A stretch of 64,000 bases of DNA from Saccharothrix ecbatanensis (GCF_014205015.1 NZ_JACHMO010000001.1:7688001-7752000), one strand, 5' to 3'; shown: positions 16,127-26,856, numbered from the stretch's first letter. Numbers and translations are program-made. Notes: generated by a model not told the origin, from the letters alone.

Positions 16127-16474
16127 GTGCAACCCGGTGGGCCCAACATGCAGCAAATCCTCCAGCAGGCGCAGAAGATGCAGCAGCAGCTGGCCACTGC
16201 GCAGCAGGAGCTGGCCGAGGCCGAGGTCACCGGCACCGCCGGTGGCGGGCTGGTCACCGCCGTGGTGACCGGCGGCGGCGAGCTCAAGAGCCTGAACATC
16301 GACCCCACGGCGGTCGACCCGGACGACGTCGAGACGCTGTCCGACCTCATCGTGGCGGCCGTGCGCGACGCGAACCGCGCCGCCCAGGAGCTGGCCGCGG
16401 AGAAGATGGGCCCGCTCGCCGGCGGCATGGGCGGGATGGACGACCTCGGTGGTCTCGGGAAGCTGTTCGGCTGA
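16127..16474 (+). CDS. YbaB/EbfC nucleoid-associated protein
   Basis: The 115-residue protein starts at GTG 16127 after GAGGAA. It has a Gln-rich helix ([20 protein letters not shown]), a beta core with [18 protein letters not shown] and a Gly/Met-rich C-terminal tail. Family members bind DNA as tweezer-like dimers. Its place between dnaX and recR is nearly universal in bacteria, and its stop overlaps the recR start by one base. A distant relative lies at 43113-43415. Confidence 0.93.
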   Translation: MQPGGPNMQQILQQAQKMQQQLATAQQELAEAEVTGTAGGGLVTAVVTGGGELKSLNIDPTAVDPDDVETLSDLIVAAVRDANRAAQELAAEKMGPLAGGMGGMDDLGGLGKLFG

Positions 16475-17067
16475 TGTACGAAGGGCCCGTCCAGGACTTG
16501 ATCGACGAACTCGGCCGGTTGCCGGGCGTCGGTCCCAAGAGCGCGCAACGCATCGCCTTCCACCTGCTCGCCGCGGACCCGGCCGACATCGGCCGGCTCC
16601 AGGACGCCTTGCAGAAGGTCAAGGACGGCGTGGTGTTCTGCGACGTGTGCGGCAACGTCTCGGCCGAGACGACCTGCCGCATCTGCCGCGACCCGCGCCG
16701 TGACCTGACCCTGATCTGCGTGGTGGAGGAGCCGAAGGACGTGCTCGCCGTGGAGCGGACCCGGGAGTTCAAGGGCCGCTACCACGTCCTGGGCGGCGCG
16801 CTGGACCCGTTGTCCGGGGTCGGGCCGGACCAGCTCCGGATCAGGCAGCTGCTGACCCGGATCGGCACGGACGTGAACGAGATCATCATCGCCACGGACC
16901 CGAACACCGAGGGCGAGGCGACCGCGACGTACCTGGTGCGGATGCTGCGGGACTTCCCGGGCCTCTCCGTCACCAGGCTCGCGTCGGGCCTGCCGATGGG
17001 CGGCGACCTGGAGTTCGCCGACGAGTTGACCCTCGGCCGGGCGCTGTCCGGCCGACGCAGCATGTGA
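16474..17067 (+). CDS. recR: Recombination mediator RecR
   Basis: The 197-residue protein shows all parts of RecR: an N-terminal helix-hairpin-helix ([20 protein letters not shown]), a Cys4 zinc finger ([17 protein letters not shown]) near residues 54-70, a Toprim domain ([10 protein letters not shown] and [16 protein letters not shown]) and a C-terminal Walker-like end. It works with RecO/RecF to load RecA on gapped DNA. Start and stop overlap the neighbouring genes. Confidence 0.97.
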   Translation: MYEGPVQDLIDELGRLPGVGPKSAQRIAFHLLAADPADIGRLQDALQKVKDGVVFCDVCGNVSAETTCRICRDPRRDLTLICVVEEPKDVLAVERTREFKGRYHVLGGALDPLSGVGPDQLRIRQLLTRIGTDVNEIIIATDPNTEGEATATYLVRMLRDFPGLSVTRLASGLPMGGDLEFADELTLGRALSGRRSM

Positions 17068-17549
17068 GGCTGGTCGCGGTCGACGGGCCGTCGGGCTCGG
17101 GCAAGTCGACCTACGCGGCGAGCCTCGCACAAGAGTCGGGCGCGGCTGTGGTGCCGACGGACCACTTCGCCACCTGGACCGACCCGGTGTCGTGGTGGCC
17201 GCGCCTGCTCGCGGACGTCCTCGAACCGCTGTGGCACGGCCGTGCGGCCCGCTACCGGCGGGTGGACTGGACCGGCGGCCTGCCGAAGCCCGGCCCGTGG
17301 GTGACCGTTCCGGCGTCAAACGTGCTGATCATCGAGGGCGTCTCGGCGGCCCGCCGGTCGATCGCCCCGCGCCTGGACGAGGCGATCTGGGTCGAGCTGC
17401 CGGACCCGGAGGAACGCCTGCGCCGCGCCGTCGCGCGAGACGGCGAGGCGAGCCGCAAGCACCTCGAACGCTGGCAGGCGTTCGAACGCGGCTGGTTCGC
17501 GGTGGACGGCACGAAAGCCCGCGCCGACCGGATCGTCACGATCACCTGA
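17064..17549 (+). CDS. Small P-loop kinase, uridine-kinase-like
   Basis: The 161-residue protein starts at GTG 17064, overlapping the recR stop. It has Walker [15 protein letters not shown] at residues 5-18, a DHF substrate-site segment ([11 protein letters not shown]), [15 protein letters not shown] and a lid-like region [17 protein letters not shown]. The fold matches uridine or other nucleoside kinases, but it is shorter than classic Udk (about 210 residues) and the substrate is unknown. It is the last gene of the dnaX-recR unit. Confidence 0.82.
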   Translation: MRLVAVDGPSGSGKSTYAASLAQESGAAVVPTDHFATWTDPVSWWPRLLADVLEPLWHGRAARYRRVDWTGGLPKPGPWVTVPASNVLIIEGVSAARRSIAPRLDEAIWVELPDPEERLRRAVARDGEASRKHLERWQAFERGWFAVDGTKARADRIVTIT

Positions 17550-17567
17550 ACCGGCCGCCCGAACCAG

Positions 17568-20500
17568 TCAGCCGAGCGCCGCCCGCACGACCTCCGCCTC
17601 CGGTGCCCCGATGGCGGCGTACCACTCCAACGCGGTCCGCCAGTGCCCGCTCGCCCCGGCGCGATCCCCCGTCACAGCCAGGGCGTCACCCGCCAGGTGG
17701 GCCGCCCGCGCCTGCACGAACCGCTGCCCCGTGGCCCGGCTCGACTCCACGCACCGCAGCGCCAGGTCGAGCGCCTGGGGCACGTCACCCTGGTCCAGCC
17801 GGATCCGCCCGAGCACGGTCATCACGTCCACCTCGGCGATCCGCAGCCGGTACCGCACGGCGCTGTCCAACGCCTGGGTCGCCGAGTAACGAGCCTCGTC
17901 CAGCCGCCCGGCCGCCCGGTGCGTCAACGCCAGGCTCCGCCGCGCCGCGCAGATCCCCAACGGGTAGCCGGTCTCCTCCGCGATCCGCAACGCCTCGGTG
18001 GTCCGCTCCACCGCCTCGTCCAGCCGTCCCAACCCGCACAACGCCTCACCCAGGGCGTTCTTCGCGTCGCACAACCCCTTCAGGTTGCCCAGTTCCTCCG
18101 CGATCGCCACCGCCCGCCCGGCTTCCCGCGCCGCGTCGGCCCACTTGCCGCGCATCACGTACGCCAGCGCCAGACCCTCGTGCGAGAAGTGGGCGAACCG
18201 CCGTGCGCCGGCCCGTTCGTACAACTCGCCGCACCGCTCGTAAAGCTGCGCGGCCCGCTCCGGCTGTCCCAGGAACAGGTGCACCTCCGCCAACGCCCGG
18301 TGGCTGTCGGCCTGCGTCATCCACGCGCCGAGCCGGTTGCCGACGTCCAGCGCGCCCTCGAACGACGACACGGCCCGGTCCAGTTGCCCCAGCTGCATGT
18401 ACACGCCGCCGAGGTTGAGCTGGGCGATGCCCTCCTGCTGCAACGCCCCGATCGACCGGGTGATCACCAGGGCGCGTTCCAGGTGGTCCGCCGCCTGCTC
18501 CAACTCGCCCACGTCGATGTACACCGCGCCGAGGTTCGCCAGCACGGCCGCCTCGACCGCCGGCGCGGCGCCGGTGCGCTGCTGGATCGGGATGGCCCGG
18601 CGGAAGTAGTCGACGGCCACCCGGTGCTGCCCGATCGCCCAGTACAGCGTGCCCAGCGAGGACAGCATCGCCACCTCGCCGACGGCGTCCTGGGCGGCCT
18701 GCGCCACCGCCAGCCCGGCCTTCGCCGTCGCCAGCCACTCCACGGGCAACCCGATCGTGTAGAAGTACCGCCGCAACGCGTCGGCCAGCTGCCACACGTC
18801 CCGGTCGGGCCGGCGGTCGGCCGCGTGCACGACGAGCCCCACCAGGTTGGCCCGCTCGGTGTCCAGCCAGGCCAACGCCTCCGCCGACGTGGAGAACAGG
18901 CGCGGCGTCACGCCCGGCACGACGTCAGTGCGCGGCAACCTCAGCAGGGTGCTCTTGAACGCGTCCGTGGCGTTGTCCACCGACCGGATGGACCAGTCCA
19001 GCAGCCGCCGTGCGGCCTGGGCGCTCTCCGCCGCGTCGTCCTCGAACTGCCGCCGTTCGGCCGCGTAGTCCCGCAGCAGGTCGTGGAACTGGTAACGGCC
19101 GGGCGCGTGGTTGTCCACCAGGTTCGCCGTGGCCAGCCGGTCGAGCCGACGCCGCGCGTCCTGCGTGGTCAGCCCGCCCAACGCCGCCGCCACGTCCGGC
19201 GTGATGTCGCCCGGCGCCAACGACAGCAACCGGAACAACGACGCCAGCTCCGGCTTCAACGCCGTGTACGACAGGTCGAACGCCGCGTGCACCGCCGCAC
19301 GCTCGTCACCCTCCACGGCCAACGCCGCCAGCCGGTTGCCCGCCCGCAGCTCGTCCACGTACAACGCGATCGTGATCTCCGGCCGGGACAGCAGGTTCGC
19401 CGCCGCGATCCGCAACGCCAGCGGCAGGTGCGCGCACAGCTCGGCCAGCTCGTCGGCCGCCTCCGACTGCGCCGCCACCACGTCGTCCCCGAGCATCCCG
19501 GCCAGCAGCGCCCGCGTCTCGGACCGGTCCAGCACGTCCAGCCGCACGTTCGACGCCGCGTGGCTCACGGCCAGCCCGCGCAGCGTGTCGCGGCTGGTCA
19601 CCAGCACCGCGCACCCCGGCGAACCGGGCAGCAGCGGCCGGATCTGCTCCGCGTTGGCCGCGTTGTCCAGCACCAGCAGCACCTGCTGGTCGGTCAGCCG
19701 CGACCGGAACATCGCCTCCTGCTCGTCCTGGTCCAGCGGCACGGACTCCGGCGGCACGCCCTGCGCCCGCAGGAACCGCGGCAGCACGTCCACCGCGCTC
19801 AACGGCGGCCCTTGGGCGTACCCGCGCAGGTTCACGTACAGCTGCCCGTCCGGGAAGTAGTGCCGCAACTTGTGCGCCGCGTGCACCGCCAACGCCGTCT
19901 TGCCCACGCCCGGCGGCCCGGCCAACGTCACCACCGGCACACCCTGGGCCGTCCGCAGCAACGCCTCGATCAGCTGGACGGCCTGCTCGCGGCCCACGAA
20001 GTCGCCGATGTCGGCGGGCAGCTGCGACGGCACCACCCGGTCGCGCCGGGCCGTAGCCGCACCCTGCCCCACGTCGAGCGACTGCGCGCCGCCGAGCACC
20101 TGCTGGTGGACGCGCCGCAGCTCGTCACCCGGGTCGATGCCCAGCTGCTCGGCCAGCAGCCCGCCGACCCGCCGGTACGCGGCCAGCGCGTCGGCCTGCC
20201 GCCCGGACCGGTACAGCGCGATCATCAGCTGCGACCACAGCCGTTCCCGCAGCGGGTGCTCGCTGGTCAGCCGGGACAGCTCGGGGATCAGCTCGGCGTG
20301 CCGGCCCAGCTCCAGGTCGACCTCGACGCGGCGTTCCTCCACGTGCAGCCGCCGTTCGCCGAGCCGCGGCACCTCGTCCCGGTGCAGCACGTCCGACGGC
20401 ACGTCCACCATCGCCTGCCCGCGCCACAGCGCCAGCGCCGCGGTGAAGATCGCCGACGCGGACTCCAGCCGGCCCGCGGCCCGTTCCCGCTCGCCCTCCT

Positions 20501-20825
20501 CGACGAGCTGCTCGAACCGCATCACGTCGATCGTGCGCTCGTCCACGTCGATCATGTAGCCGTCGGGCACGGTGCGGATCGGCACGCCCGGCCCGAGCAC
20601 CTGCCGAAGTCTCATCACGTAGGTCTGCAACGTGCCGCGCGCCCGTGCGGGCGGTTCGGCGCCCCAGATGTGCTCCGCCAGCTCGTCGACCGACACGCCG
20701 GCGCCGGCGCGCATGAGCAAGGACACCAACAGGGCCCTCTGCCGACCTGCGCGCACCATGATCTGTTCACCGTTGACAAGGACTTGCAGCGGGCCGAGGA
20801 CGCGGAACTCGACCACAGGGCTCAC
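17568..20825 (-). CDS. AfsR/SARP family transcriptional regulator with NB-ARC and TPR domains
   Basis: The 1085-residue protein has an OmpR-like winged helix (FRVLGPLQVLVNGEQI, about 1-95), a bacterial transcriptional activation domain (about 96-245), an NB-ARC ATPase module with LAGPPGVGKTALAVHAA near 300-316 and LLVLDNAANAEQI, and about ten tetratricopeptide repeats in the last 450 residues (for example AVLANLGAVYIDVGELEQAA). This is the AfsR architecture, activators of antibiotic or developmental genes. The GTG at 20825 is used because AGG lies 6 bp before it and it opens the DNA-binding domain; the frame extends 28 codons upstream. It diverges from the peptide transporter operon, a possible target. 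No biosynthetic cluster is visible. Confidence 0.9.
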   Translation of the reverse strand: MSPVVEFRVLGPLQVLVNGEQIMVRAGRQRALLVSLLMRAGAGVSVDELAEHIWGAEPPARARGTLQTYVMRLRQVLGPGVPIRTVPDGYMIDVDERTIDVMRFEQLVEEGERERAAGRLESASAIFTAALALWRGQAMVDVPSDVLHRDEVPRLGERRLHVEERRVEVDLELGRHAELIPELSRLTSEHPLRERLWSQLMIALYRSGRQADALAAYRRVGGLLAEQLGIDPGDELRRVHQQVLGGAQSLDVGQGAATARRDRVVPSQLPADIGDFVGREQAVQLIEALLRTAQGVPVVTLAGPPGVGKTALAVHAAHKLRHYFPDGQLYVNLRGYAQGPPLSAVDVLPRFLRAQGVPPESVPLDQDEQEAMFRSRLTDQQVLLVLDNAANAEQIRPLLPGSPGCAVLVTSRDTLRGLAVSHAASNVRLDVLDRSETRALLAGMLGDDVVAAQSEAADELAELCAHLPLALRIAAANLLSRPEITIALYVDELRAGNRLAALAVEGDERAAVHAAFDLSYTALKPELASLFRLLSLAPGDITPDVAAALGGLTTQDARRRLDRLATANLVDNHAPGRYQFHDLLRDYAAERRQFEDDAAESAQAARRLLDWSIRSVDNATDAFKSTLLRLPRTDVVPGVTPRLFSTSAEALAWLDTERANLVGLVVHAADRRPDRDVWQLADALRRYFYTIGLPVEWLATAKAGLAVAQAAQDAVGEVAMLSSLGTLYWAIGQHRVAVDYFRRAIPIQQRTGAAPAVEAAVLANLGAVYIDVGELEQAADHLERALVITRSIGALQQEGIAQLNLGGVYMQLGQLDRAVSSFEGALDVGNRLGAWMTQADSHRALAEVHLFLGQPERAAQLYERCGELYERAGARRFAHFSHEGLALAYVMRGKWADAAREAGRAVAIAEELGNLKGLCDAKNALGEALCGLGRLDEAVERTTEALRIAEETGYPLGICAARRSLALTHRAAGRLDEARYSATQALDSAVRYRLRIAEVDVMTVLGRIRLDQGDVPQALDLALRCVESSRATGQRFVQARAAHLAGDALAVTGDRAGASGHWRTALEWYAAIGAPEAEVVRAALG

Positions 20826-21054
20826 CGGCGACCTCCCCTCCGCACACGTGCAGTTTCTGTTGTCCGTTGTACAGCGTAGGAGCGCGTTTGCCCGATCGGC
20901 GGTGGTCACGTTGGGTCAGCGAAGGTGAGCCGGCCGTATGAGAATGCTGATTCACGTGGCCGGATCGTGACCTCTCTTACGTCGGAAGGGTCGTGGGGAC
21001 CGGTTAGGGTCCGTGACCACACCGTGAGATCCCGGATTTCCCTAGGGGTGTTTG

Positions 21055-22737
21055 ATGGTTCATTCCCGAACGGCCCGACGCCGTTGGACGGCCGTGATCG
21101 GCCTGACCGGCGTCGCTGCGCTCGCACTGTCCGCTTGCGCTGAATCCGCGCGGACGGACGACCCGGGGGCCGGCAAGGTCGGTGGCACGCTCACCTTCGG
21201 CGCGGCCGGTGCTCCCAGGCTGTTCGACCCGTTCTACGCCACGGACGGCGAGACGTTCCGCGTGTCCCGGCAGATGTACGAGGGCCTTGTCGGCTTCAAA
21301 CCCGGAACCGCCGAGGTGGAGCCCGCCTTGGCGACGAAGTGGGACTCCTCCGAAGACGGCAAGACGTGGACGTTCACACTGAAAGAAAATGTGAAATTCC
21401 ACGACGACACGGACTTCAACGCCGAAGCGGTGTGCTTCAACTTCAACCGCTGGTACAACCAGAAGGGCGTCGCGCAGTCCGACGCCGTTTCGCAGTACTG
21501 GCTGGACAACTTCGGCGGCTTCGCGGGCACCCCCGACAAGCCGTCGCTCTTCAAGTCGTGCACGGCCAAGGACACCAAGACCGCGGTCGTCGAGCTGAAC
21601 GAGGCGACGTCGCAGTTCCCGTCCGTCCTCGGCTTCACGTCGTTCTCGATGTCGAGCCCGGACGCGCTGAAGAAGTACGACGCGGACAACGTGGTCGCCG
21701 CAGGTGACAGCTTCACCTTCCCGGCCTACGCCAACGAGCACCCGACCGGCACCGGACCGTTCAAGTTCGGCAAGTTCGACAAGGCGAACAACGTCGTCGA
21801 ACTCGTCCGCAACGACAACTACCACGGCGCCAAGGCGAAGCTCGACAAGATCGTCTTCCGGATCATCCCGGACGAGACGGCGCGCAAGCAGGCGCTGGAA
21901 GCCGGCGACATCGACGGCTACGACCTGCCGAACGCGGCCGACTGGCCCGGTCTGAAGGAGAAGGGCTTCAACGTCGCGGTCCGCCCGGCGTTCAACGTCC
22001 TCTACCTGGGCATCAACCAGAAGAACAACCCGAAGCTCCAGGACCTGCGGGTCCGGCAGGCGCTGATGTACGCGCTGAACCGCGAGCAGCTGATCAAGTC
22101 GCAGCTGCCCGAGGGCGCGTCGGTCGCCGCCCAGTTCATGCCGAGCACGGTCGACGGCTACAACAAGGACCTCAAGCCGGTCGGGTACGACCCCGAGAAG
22201 GCCAAGTCGCTGCTCGCCGAGGCGGGCGCGTCCGACCTGACGCTGAAGTTCTTCTGGCCGACCGAGGTCACCCGGCCGTACATGCCGAGCCCGAAGGACA
22301 TCCAGGCGGCCATCGCCGGTGACCTCCAGAAGGCCGGCATCAAGCTGGAGGTCTCCAGCAAGCCGTGGAACGGCGGCTACCTGGACGACGTCGACCTGGG
22401 CATCCCGGACCTGTTCATGCTGGGCTGGACCGGTGACAACGGCACCGCGCACAACTGGATCGGCACGTTCTTCGGCCGCACCGACAACCGGTTCAACACC
22501 GGCGCGTCGCCGTGGGGCGCGGAACTGGCCACCGAGCTGGGCAAGGCGAGCGCCGAGCCCGACGAGGACAAGCGCCGCGGGATGTACGAAGAGCTGAACA
22601 AGAAGATCATGGAGGAGTACCTGCCCGCCATCCCGGTGTCGCACTCGCCGCCGGCGTTGGTGCTCAAGTCGGACGTCAAGGGCGTCGTGCCCAGCCCGCT
22701 GACCGACGAGAGGTTCGGTGCGGCCAGCAAGGGCTGA
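21055..22737 (+). CDS. Peptide ABC transporter substrate-binding lipoprotein (OppA/DppA family)
   Basis: The 560-residue product has a Tat/Sec-like basic N-terminus (HSRTARRRW), a hydrophobic segment and lipobox LALSAC, then the SBP_bac_5 fold with GGTLTFGAAGAPRLFDPFYA, YEGLVGFKPGTAEVEPALA and LKENVKFHDDTDFNAEAV. It should capture oligopeptides outside the membrane. It begins a five-gene operon with two permeases and two ATPases. TTG at 21052 is an alternative start; the ATG at 21055 is preferred. It is long for a DppA but normal for actinobacterial OppA. Confidence 0.92.
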   Translation: MVHSRTARRRWTAVIGLTGVAALALSACAESARTDDPGAGKVGGTLTFGAAGAPRLFDPFYATDGETFRVSRQMYEGLVGFKPGTAEVEPALATKWDSSEDGKTWTFTLKENVKFHDDTDFNAEAVCFNFNRWYNQKGVAQSDAVSQYWLDNFGGFAGTPDKPSLFKSCTAKDTKTAVVELNEATSQFPSVLGFTSFSMSSPDALKKYDADNVVAAGDSFTFPAYANEHPTGTGPFKFGKFDKANNVVELVRNDNYHGAKAKLDKIVFRIIPDETARKQALEAGDIDGYDLPNAADWPGLKEKGFNVAVRPAFNVLYLGINQKNNPKLQDLRVRQALMYALNREQLIKSQLPEGASVAAQFMPSTVDGYNKDLKPVGYDPEKAKSLLAEAGASDLTLKFFWPTEVTRPYMPSPKDIQAAIAGDLQKAGIKLEVSSKPWNGGYLDDVDLGIPDLFMLGWTGDNGTAHNWIGTFFGRTDNRFNTGASPWGAELATELGKASAEPDEDKRRGMYEELNKKIMEEYLPAIPVSHSPPALVLKSDVKGVVPSPLTDERFGAASKG

Positions 22738-22777
22738 GCTGCACCAACAACTCCGATAGAGATCACGGGGTAGCTCA

Positions 22778-23782
22778 ATGCTCCGCTACACGATCCGACG
22801 GCTCATCCAGCTGGTCGGCGTGGTGCTGGTGCTGTCCCTGCTGCTCTTCGCGTGGCTCCGCGCTCTCCCGGGAGGACCGGTTTCGGCCCTCCTGGGAGAG
22901 CGTTCCACGCCCGAGTCGCGGGAAGCCCTCACCAAACAGCTCGGCTTGGACCAGCCGATCTTCGTCCAGTACTTCAAGTTCCTCGGGCGTGCGCTGTCGG
23001 GCGACTTCGGCGTGTCGACGGGCGTGCAGCCCGGCGACTCGGCCCTCGACATCTTCATCCAGCGCTTCCCGGCGACCCTCGAACTGAGCTTCCTGGCCAT
23101 CGTCATCGCTATCGCGGTCGGCATCCCGCTGGGGTACATGGCCGCGAAGCGCCGCGGCGGCTGGTTCGACAACATCAGCGTCGGCGGCTCGCTGCTCGGC
23201 GTGGCCGTGCCGGTGTTCTTCCTGGCCTACGTCCTCAAGGACGTGCTGTCGTCCGCTCTCGGCCTGCCGACGGAAGGCCGCCAGGACGCGATCGACGCGA
23301 CCCGGGTCACCGGGTTCTTCGTCCTCGACGGGGTGATCACCCAGGAGTGGGACGCGGCGCTCAACGCGTTGGAGCACCTGATCCTGCCCGCGATCGCGCT
23401 GGCCACCATCCCGTTCGCGGTGGTCTTCCGGATCACCCGGGCGGCCGTGCTCGACGTGCTGGACGAGGACTTCGTCCGCACCGCCGAGTCCAAGGGCCTG
23501 ACCGCGCCGGTCATCCGGCGCAGGCACGTGCTGCGCAACGCGATGCTGCCGGTCGTCACGACCATCGGCCTCCAGACCGGCGCACTGCTGGCGGGCGCGG
23601 TGCTCACCGAGAAGGTGTTCTCGTTCGCGGGGGTCGGCCAGGCGCTGGCCATCGGGTTCGAGAGACGCGACTACCCGGTGCTGCTGCTGCTGATCATCAT
23701 GGCCACGGTCGTGTACGTGGTGGTCAACCTGCTGGTGGACCTCTCGTACGCGCTCATCGACCCGCGGATCAGGACGAGGTAG
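22778..23782 (+). CDS. Peptide ABC transporter permease (OppB/DppB type)
   Basis: The 334-residue integral membrane protein has an N-terminal membrane segment (IQLVGVVLVLSLLLFAWLRA), the large extracytoplasmic loop with PVSALLGERSTP, and a BPD transport module with the EAA-like box VRTAESKGLTAPVIRRRHVLRNA near residues 233-255. About six helices are visible. It lies 40 bp after the binding-protein gene. Confidence 0.93.
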   Translation: MLRYTIRRLIQLVGVVLVLSLLLFAWLRALPGGPVSALLGERSTPESREALTKQLGLDQPIFVQYFKFLGRALSGDFGVSTGVQPGDSALDIFIQRFPATLELSFLAIVIAIAVGIPLGYMAAKRRGGWFDNISVGGSLLGVAVPVFFLAYVLKDVLSSALGLPTEGRQDAIDATRVTGFFVLDGVITQEWDAALNALEHLILPAIALATIPFAVVFRITRAAVLDVLDEDFVRTAESKGLTAPVIRRRHVLRNAMLPVVTTIGLQTGALLAGAVLTEKVFSFAGVGQALAIGFERRDYPVLLLLIIMATVVYVVVNLLVDLSYALIDPRIRTR

Positions 23783-23788
23783 GCCGCG

Positions 23789-24721
23789 ATGGTCACTCCG
23801 ACTCGCAAGAAAGACCGCATCGACAAGCTGGCCGAGACCAGTTCCGACGCGGGCGTGAGCCTCGCCGCGAGCGCGTGGCGGACGTTGCGCCGCAGCCCGG
23901 TGTTCCTCACCGGCGCCGTCATCATCGGCCTGTTCGTGCTGGTGTCGCTGCTGTCGCCGTGGCTGGCGCCGCACGACCCGTCCGAGCCGATGCTGATCGA
24001 CCAGGTCACCAAGGCGCGCAACGAGATCCCGCCGGTGCAGGACGGTCACCCGCTCGGTGGCGACCTCCAGGGCCGCGACTTCTTCTCCCGGCTGCTCATC
24101 GGCTCGCAGCAGACGCTGATCGTCGGCGTGCTGGCGACCCTGATCGGGCTGACCGGCGGGTTGACGCTCGGCACGCTGGCGGGCGCGTTCGGCGGCTGGG
24201 TCGACTCGATCGTCATGCGCCTGGTCGACGTCATGCTGTCGCTGCCCAGCCTGCTGCTGGCGTTCAGCATCAGCGCGATGTTCGCCCGGCCCAACCAGTA
24301 CACCGTGATCGTCGCGGTGGCGGTGGTGCAGATCCCGGTGTTCGCCCGGCTGCTGCGCGGGTCCATGCTCGCCCAGCGGCACAGCGACCACGTGCTGGCC
24401 GCGACGGCGTTGGGCGTGAAGCCGGGCGCGATCGTGTTCCGGCACATGCTGCCCAACTCGCTCGGCCCGGTGATCGTGCAGTCCACGCTGGTGCTGGCCA
24501 CGGCCATCATCGACGCGGCGGCGCTGTCGTTCCTCGGCCTGGGCAACCCCGACGACCGGATCCCGGAGTGGGGGCAGATGCTCGGCGACGTGCAGAACGT
24601 CTTCGACACGCACCCACAACTGGCGTTCTGGCCCGCGGGCTGCATCATCGTCGTCGCCCTCGGCTTCACGCTGATGGGCGAGACCCTGCGCGAAGCCCTC
24701 GACCCCAAGAGCAGGCGGTGA
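23789..24721 (+). CDS. Peptide ABC transporter permease (OppC/DppC type)
   Basis: The 310-residue protein shows the OppC N-terminal domain (AWRTLRRSPVFLTGAVIIGL), a conserved HPLGGDLQGRDFFSRLL segment, and five or six membrane helices with the coupling box ATALGVKPGAIVFRHMLPNS. It forms the second half of the translocation pore and starts 6 bp after the first permease gene. Confidence 0.93.
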   Translation: MVTPTRKKDRIDKLAETSSDAGVSLAASAWRTLRRSPVFLTGAVIIGLFVLVSLLSPWLAPHDPSEPMLIDQVTKARNEIPPVQDGHPLGGDLQGRDFFSRLLIGSQQTLIVGVLATLIGLTGGLTLGTLAGAFGGWVDSIVMRLVDVMLSLPSLLLAFSISAMFARPNQYTVIVAVAVVQIPVFARLLRGSMLAQRHSDHVLAATALGVKPGAIVFRHMLPNSLGPVIVQSTLVLATAIIDAAALSFLGLGNPDDRIPEWGQMLGDVQNVFDTHPQLAFWPAGCIIVVALGFTLMGETLREALDPKSRR

Positions 24722-24724
24722 GTC

Positions 24725-25720
24725 GTGCCACTTCTTGAAGTACGTGACCTCACCGTGGTTTTCGAGCGCAAGGGGGAAGAGCCCTTCACCGCCGTCGACC
24801 ACGTGAGCTTCGACGTGGAGCCGGGCCAGACCGTCGGCCTGGTCGGCGAGTCGGGGTGCGGCAAGTCCGTGACGTCGTTGGCGGTCATGGGGTTGCTGCC
24901 CCGGCGCGGTGTGCGCGTGTCCGGCTCGGTGCAGTACGAAGGCGTGGACCTGCTGACGCTGTCGGACCGCGAGATGCGCGACCGGCGCGGCCGTGACCTG
25001 GGCATGGTGTTCCAGGACCCGCTGTCCTCGCTGAACCCGGTCATCCCGATCGGCGTGCAGGTCACCGAGGTGCTGGAACGGCACCAGGGCATGCCGCGCA
25101 AGAAGGCGATGCTGGAGGCGGCCGAGCTGCTGGCCAAGGTCGGCATCCCCGACCCGACCCGGCGGCTCACCGAGTACCCGCACCAGCTGTCCGGCGGCAT
25201 GCGGCAGCGCGCGCTGATCGCGATCGCGTTGGCGTGCCGGCCGCGGCTGCTGATCGCGGACGAGCCGACGACGGCGCTGGACGTGACGATCCAGGCCCAG
25301 ATCCTGGCGTTGCTGAAGGAACTGGTGCGCGACATGGGCACCGCGCTGGTCATGATCACGCACGACCTCGGCGTGGTCGCGGGCCTGTGCGACGAGGTCA
25401 ACGTGCTCTACGCCGGGCGCGTGGTGGAGAAGGCGCACCGGCACGACCTGTTCGCCGCGCCGCGCCACCCGTACACGCACGGCCTGCTGGCGTCGATCCC
25501 GCGGCTGGACGCGCCGCGCGGGGAGAAGCTGAACCCGATCCGGGGTTCGGTGTCGGACAACATCCCGTGGACCGAGGGGTGCGCGTTCGCGCCCCGGTGC
25601 CCGAACAAGCTGGACGTGTGCGTGCAGGTGACGCCCGAGCAGGAGGACATCGGCGGCGGCCGGTTGCTGCGCTGCCACAACCCGGTGAAGCCGCCGGTGG
25701 CCGAGGAGGTGTCGGTGTGA
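24725..25720 (+). CDS. Peptide ABC transporter ATPase (OppD type)
   Basis: The 331-residue protein has Walker [16 protein letters not shown] (near 37-51), Q-loop [12 protein letters not shown], signature [16 protein letters not shown], Walker [14 protein letters not shown] and the OppD C-terminal extension with the Cys motif [12 protein letters not shown] and RLLRCH that may bind an iron-sulfur cluster in this family. GTG 24725 lies 3 bp after the permease stop. Its stop overlaps the start of the second ATPase. Confidence 0.93.
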   Translation: MPLLEVRDLTVVFERKGEEPFTAVDHVSFDVEPGQTVGLVGESGCGKSVTSLAVMGLLPRRGVRVSGSVQYEGVDLLTLSDREMRDRRGRDLGMVFQDPLSSLNPVIPIGVQVTEVLERHQGMPRKKAMLEAAELLAKVGIPDPTRRLTEYPHQLSGGMRQRALIAIALACRPRLLIADEPTTALDVTIQAQILALLKELVRDMGTALVMITHDLGVVAGLCDEVNVLYAGRVVEKAHRHDLFAAPRHPYTHGLLASIPRLDAPRGEKLNPIRGSVSDNIPWTEGCAFAPRCPNKLDVCVQVTPEQEDIGGGRLLRCHNPVKPPVAEEVSV

Positions 25721-26856
25721 GCACGGCTGTCACCCCCCAGCCCGAGACTGCGGTGGACACGCTGGTGTCCGTCGAGGGCATCAAGGTCCACTTCCCGATC
25801 AAGCGCGGCGTGATCCTCGACCGCACGGTCGGGCACGTGTACGCGGTGGACGGCGTCGACCTGACGGTCCGGCGCGGCGAGACGTACGGCCTGGTCGGCG
25901 AGTCCGGCTGCGGCAAGTCCACCCTCGGGCGGGCGGTGCTGCGGCTGACCGAGCCGACGGCGGGCCGGACCGTGTTCGACGGCACGGACCTCTCCACGCT
26001 CAAGGGCGAGGAGCTGCGGCGGATGCGCCGCCGGATGCAGATGGTGTTCCAGGACCCCATGTCGTCCCTGGACCCCCGGCAGTCGGTGGAGTCGATCCTG
26101 GTCGAGGGCCTGCGGGCGCACGACCTGGACAAGGGCCGCGAGCAGACCGGCAAGCGGCTGCGCTCGCTGCTGTCGGCGGTCGGCCTGGCGACCACGTCGC
26201 TGCGCAAGTACCCGCACGAGTTCTCGGGCGGTCAGCGGCAGCGCATCGGCATCGCGCGGGCGCTGGCGGTCGAGCCGGACCTGATCATCGCCGACGAGCC
26301 GGTGTCCGCGCTGGACGTGTCGGTGCAGGCGCAGGTCGTCAACCTGCTGGAGGAGTTGCAGGAGGAGTTCGGCCTCACCTACCTGGTGATCGCGCACGAC
26401 CTCGCCGTGGTGCGGCACATCTCCGACCGGGTCGGCGTGATGTACCTGGGCGGGCTGGTGGAGGAGGCGACTTCGGACGACCTCTACGCCGAGCCGCTGC
26501 ACCCGTACACCAAGGCGCTGCTGTCCGCGATCCCCGTGCCGGACCCGGTGGTCGAGGACCGGCGGGAGCGGATCCTGCTCACCGGCGACCTGCCGTCACC
26601 GGCGAACCCGCCCAAGGGCTGCCGCTTCCACACCCGTTGCCCGTGGAAGCAGGAGACCCGGTGCGACACCGAACGGCCGGAGATGCGCGAGGTGCTGCCC
26701 GGTCACAAGGTCGCGTGCCACTGGGCGGAGGACATCCGCGCGGGCATGATCCGGCCGCACGAGGTCGAGGCCGTGCTGGTGGAGGAGGAGGACGGCATCT
26801 CGCCGGACATCCCGCTGGTCGGTCCGGCTTCCGTGACGGAGGCGATGAACCCGTGA
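25717..26856 (+). CDS. Peptide ABC transporter ATPase (OppF type)
   Basis: GTG 25717 overlaps the OppD stop (GTGA) and gives 379 residues. Visible are Walker [20 protein letters not shown]-loop [14 protein letters not shown], signature [16 protein letters not shown], Walker [13 protein letters not shown], and the C-terminal Cys motif [15 protein letters not shown]. It pairs with OppD to drive import. A strong hairpin follows 6 bp after the stop, closing the operon. Confidence 0.93.
   Translation: MSTAVTPQPETAVDTLVSVEGIKVHFPIKRGVILDRTVGHVYAVDGVDLTVRRGETYGLVGESGCGKSTLGRAVLRLTEPTAGRTVFDGTDLSTLKGEELRRMRRRMQMVFQDPMSSLDPRQSVESILVEGLRAHDLDKGREQTGKRLRSLLSAVGLATTSLRKYPHEFSGGQRQRIGIARALAVEPDLIIADEPVSALDVSVQAQVVNLLEELQEEFGLTYLVIAHDLAVVRHISDRVGVMYLGGLVEEATSDDLYAEPLHPYTKALLSAIPVPDPVVEDRRERILLTGDLPSPANPPKGCRFHTRCPWKQETRCDTERPEMREVLPGHKVACHWAEDIRAGMIRPHEVEAVLVEEEDGISPDIPLVGPASVTEAMNP

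Noticed and set aside
17643..20879. 1078-codon plus-strand frame opposite the AfsR-type gene
   Set aside because: Its composition is Arg/His/Pro/Gln shadow sequence, while the minus strand encodes winged-helix, NB-ARC and TPR motifs.
22775..25678. 967-codon minus-strand frame opposite the peptide transporter genes
   Set aside because: Antisense to four conserved transporter genes; no domain and extreme Arg/His/Asp content.
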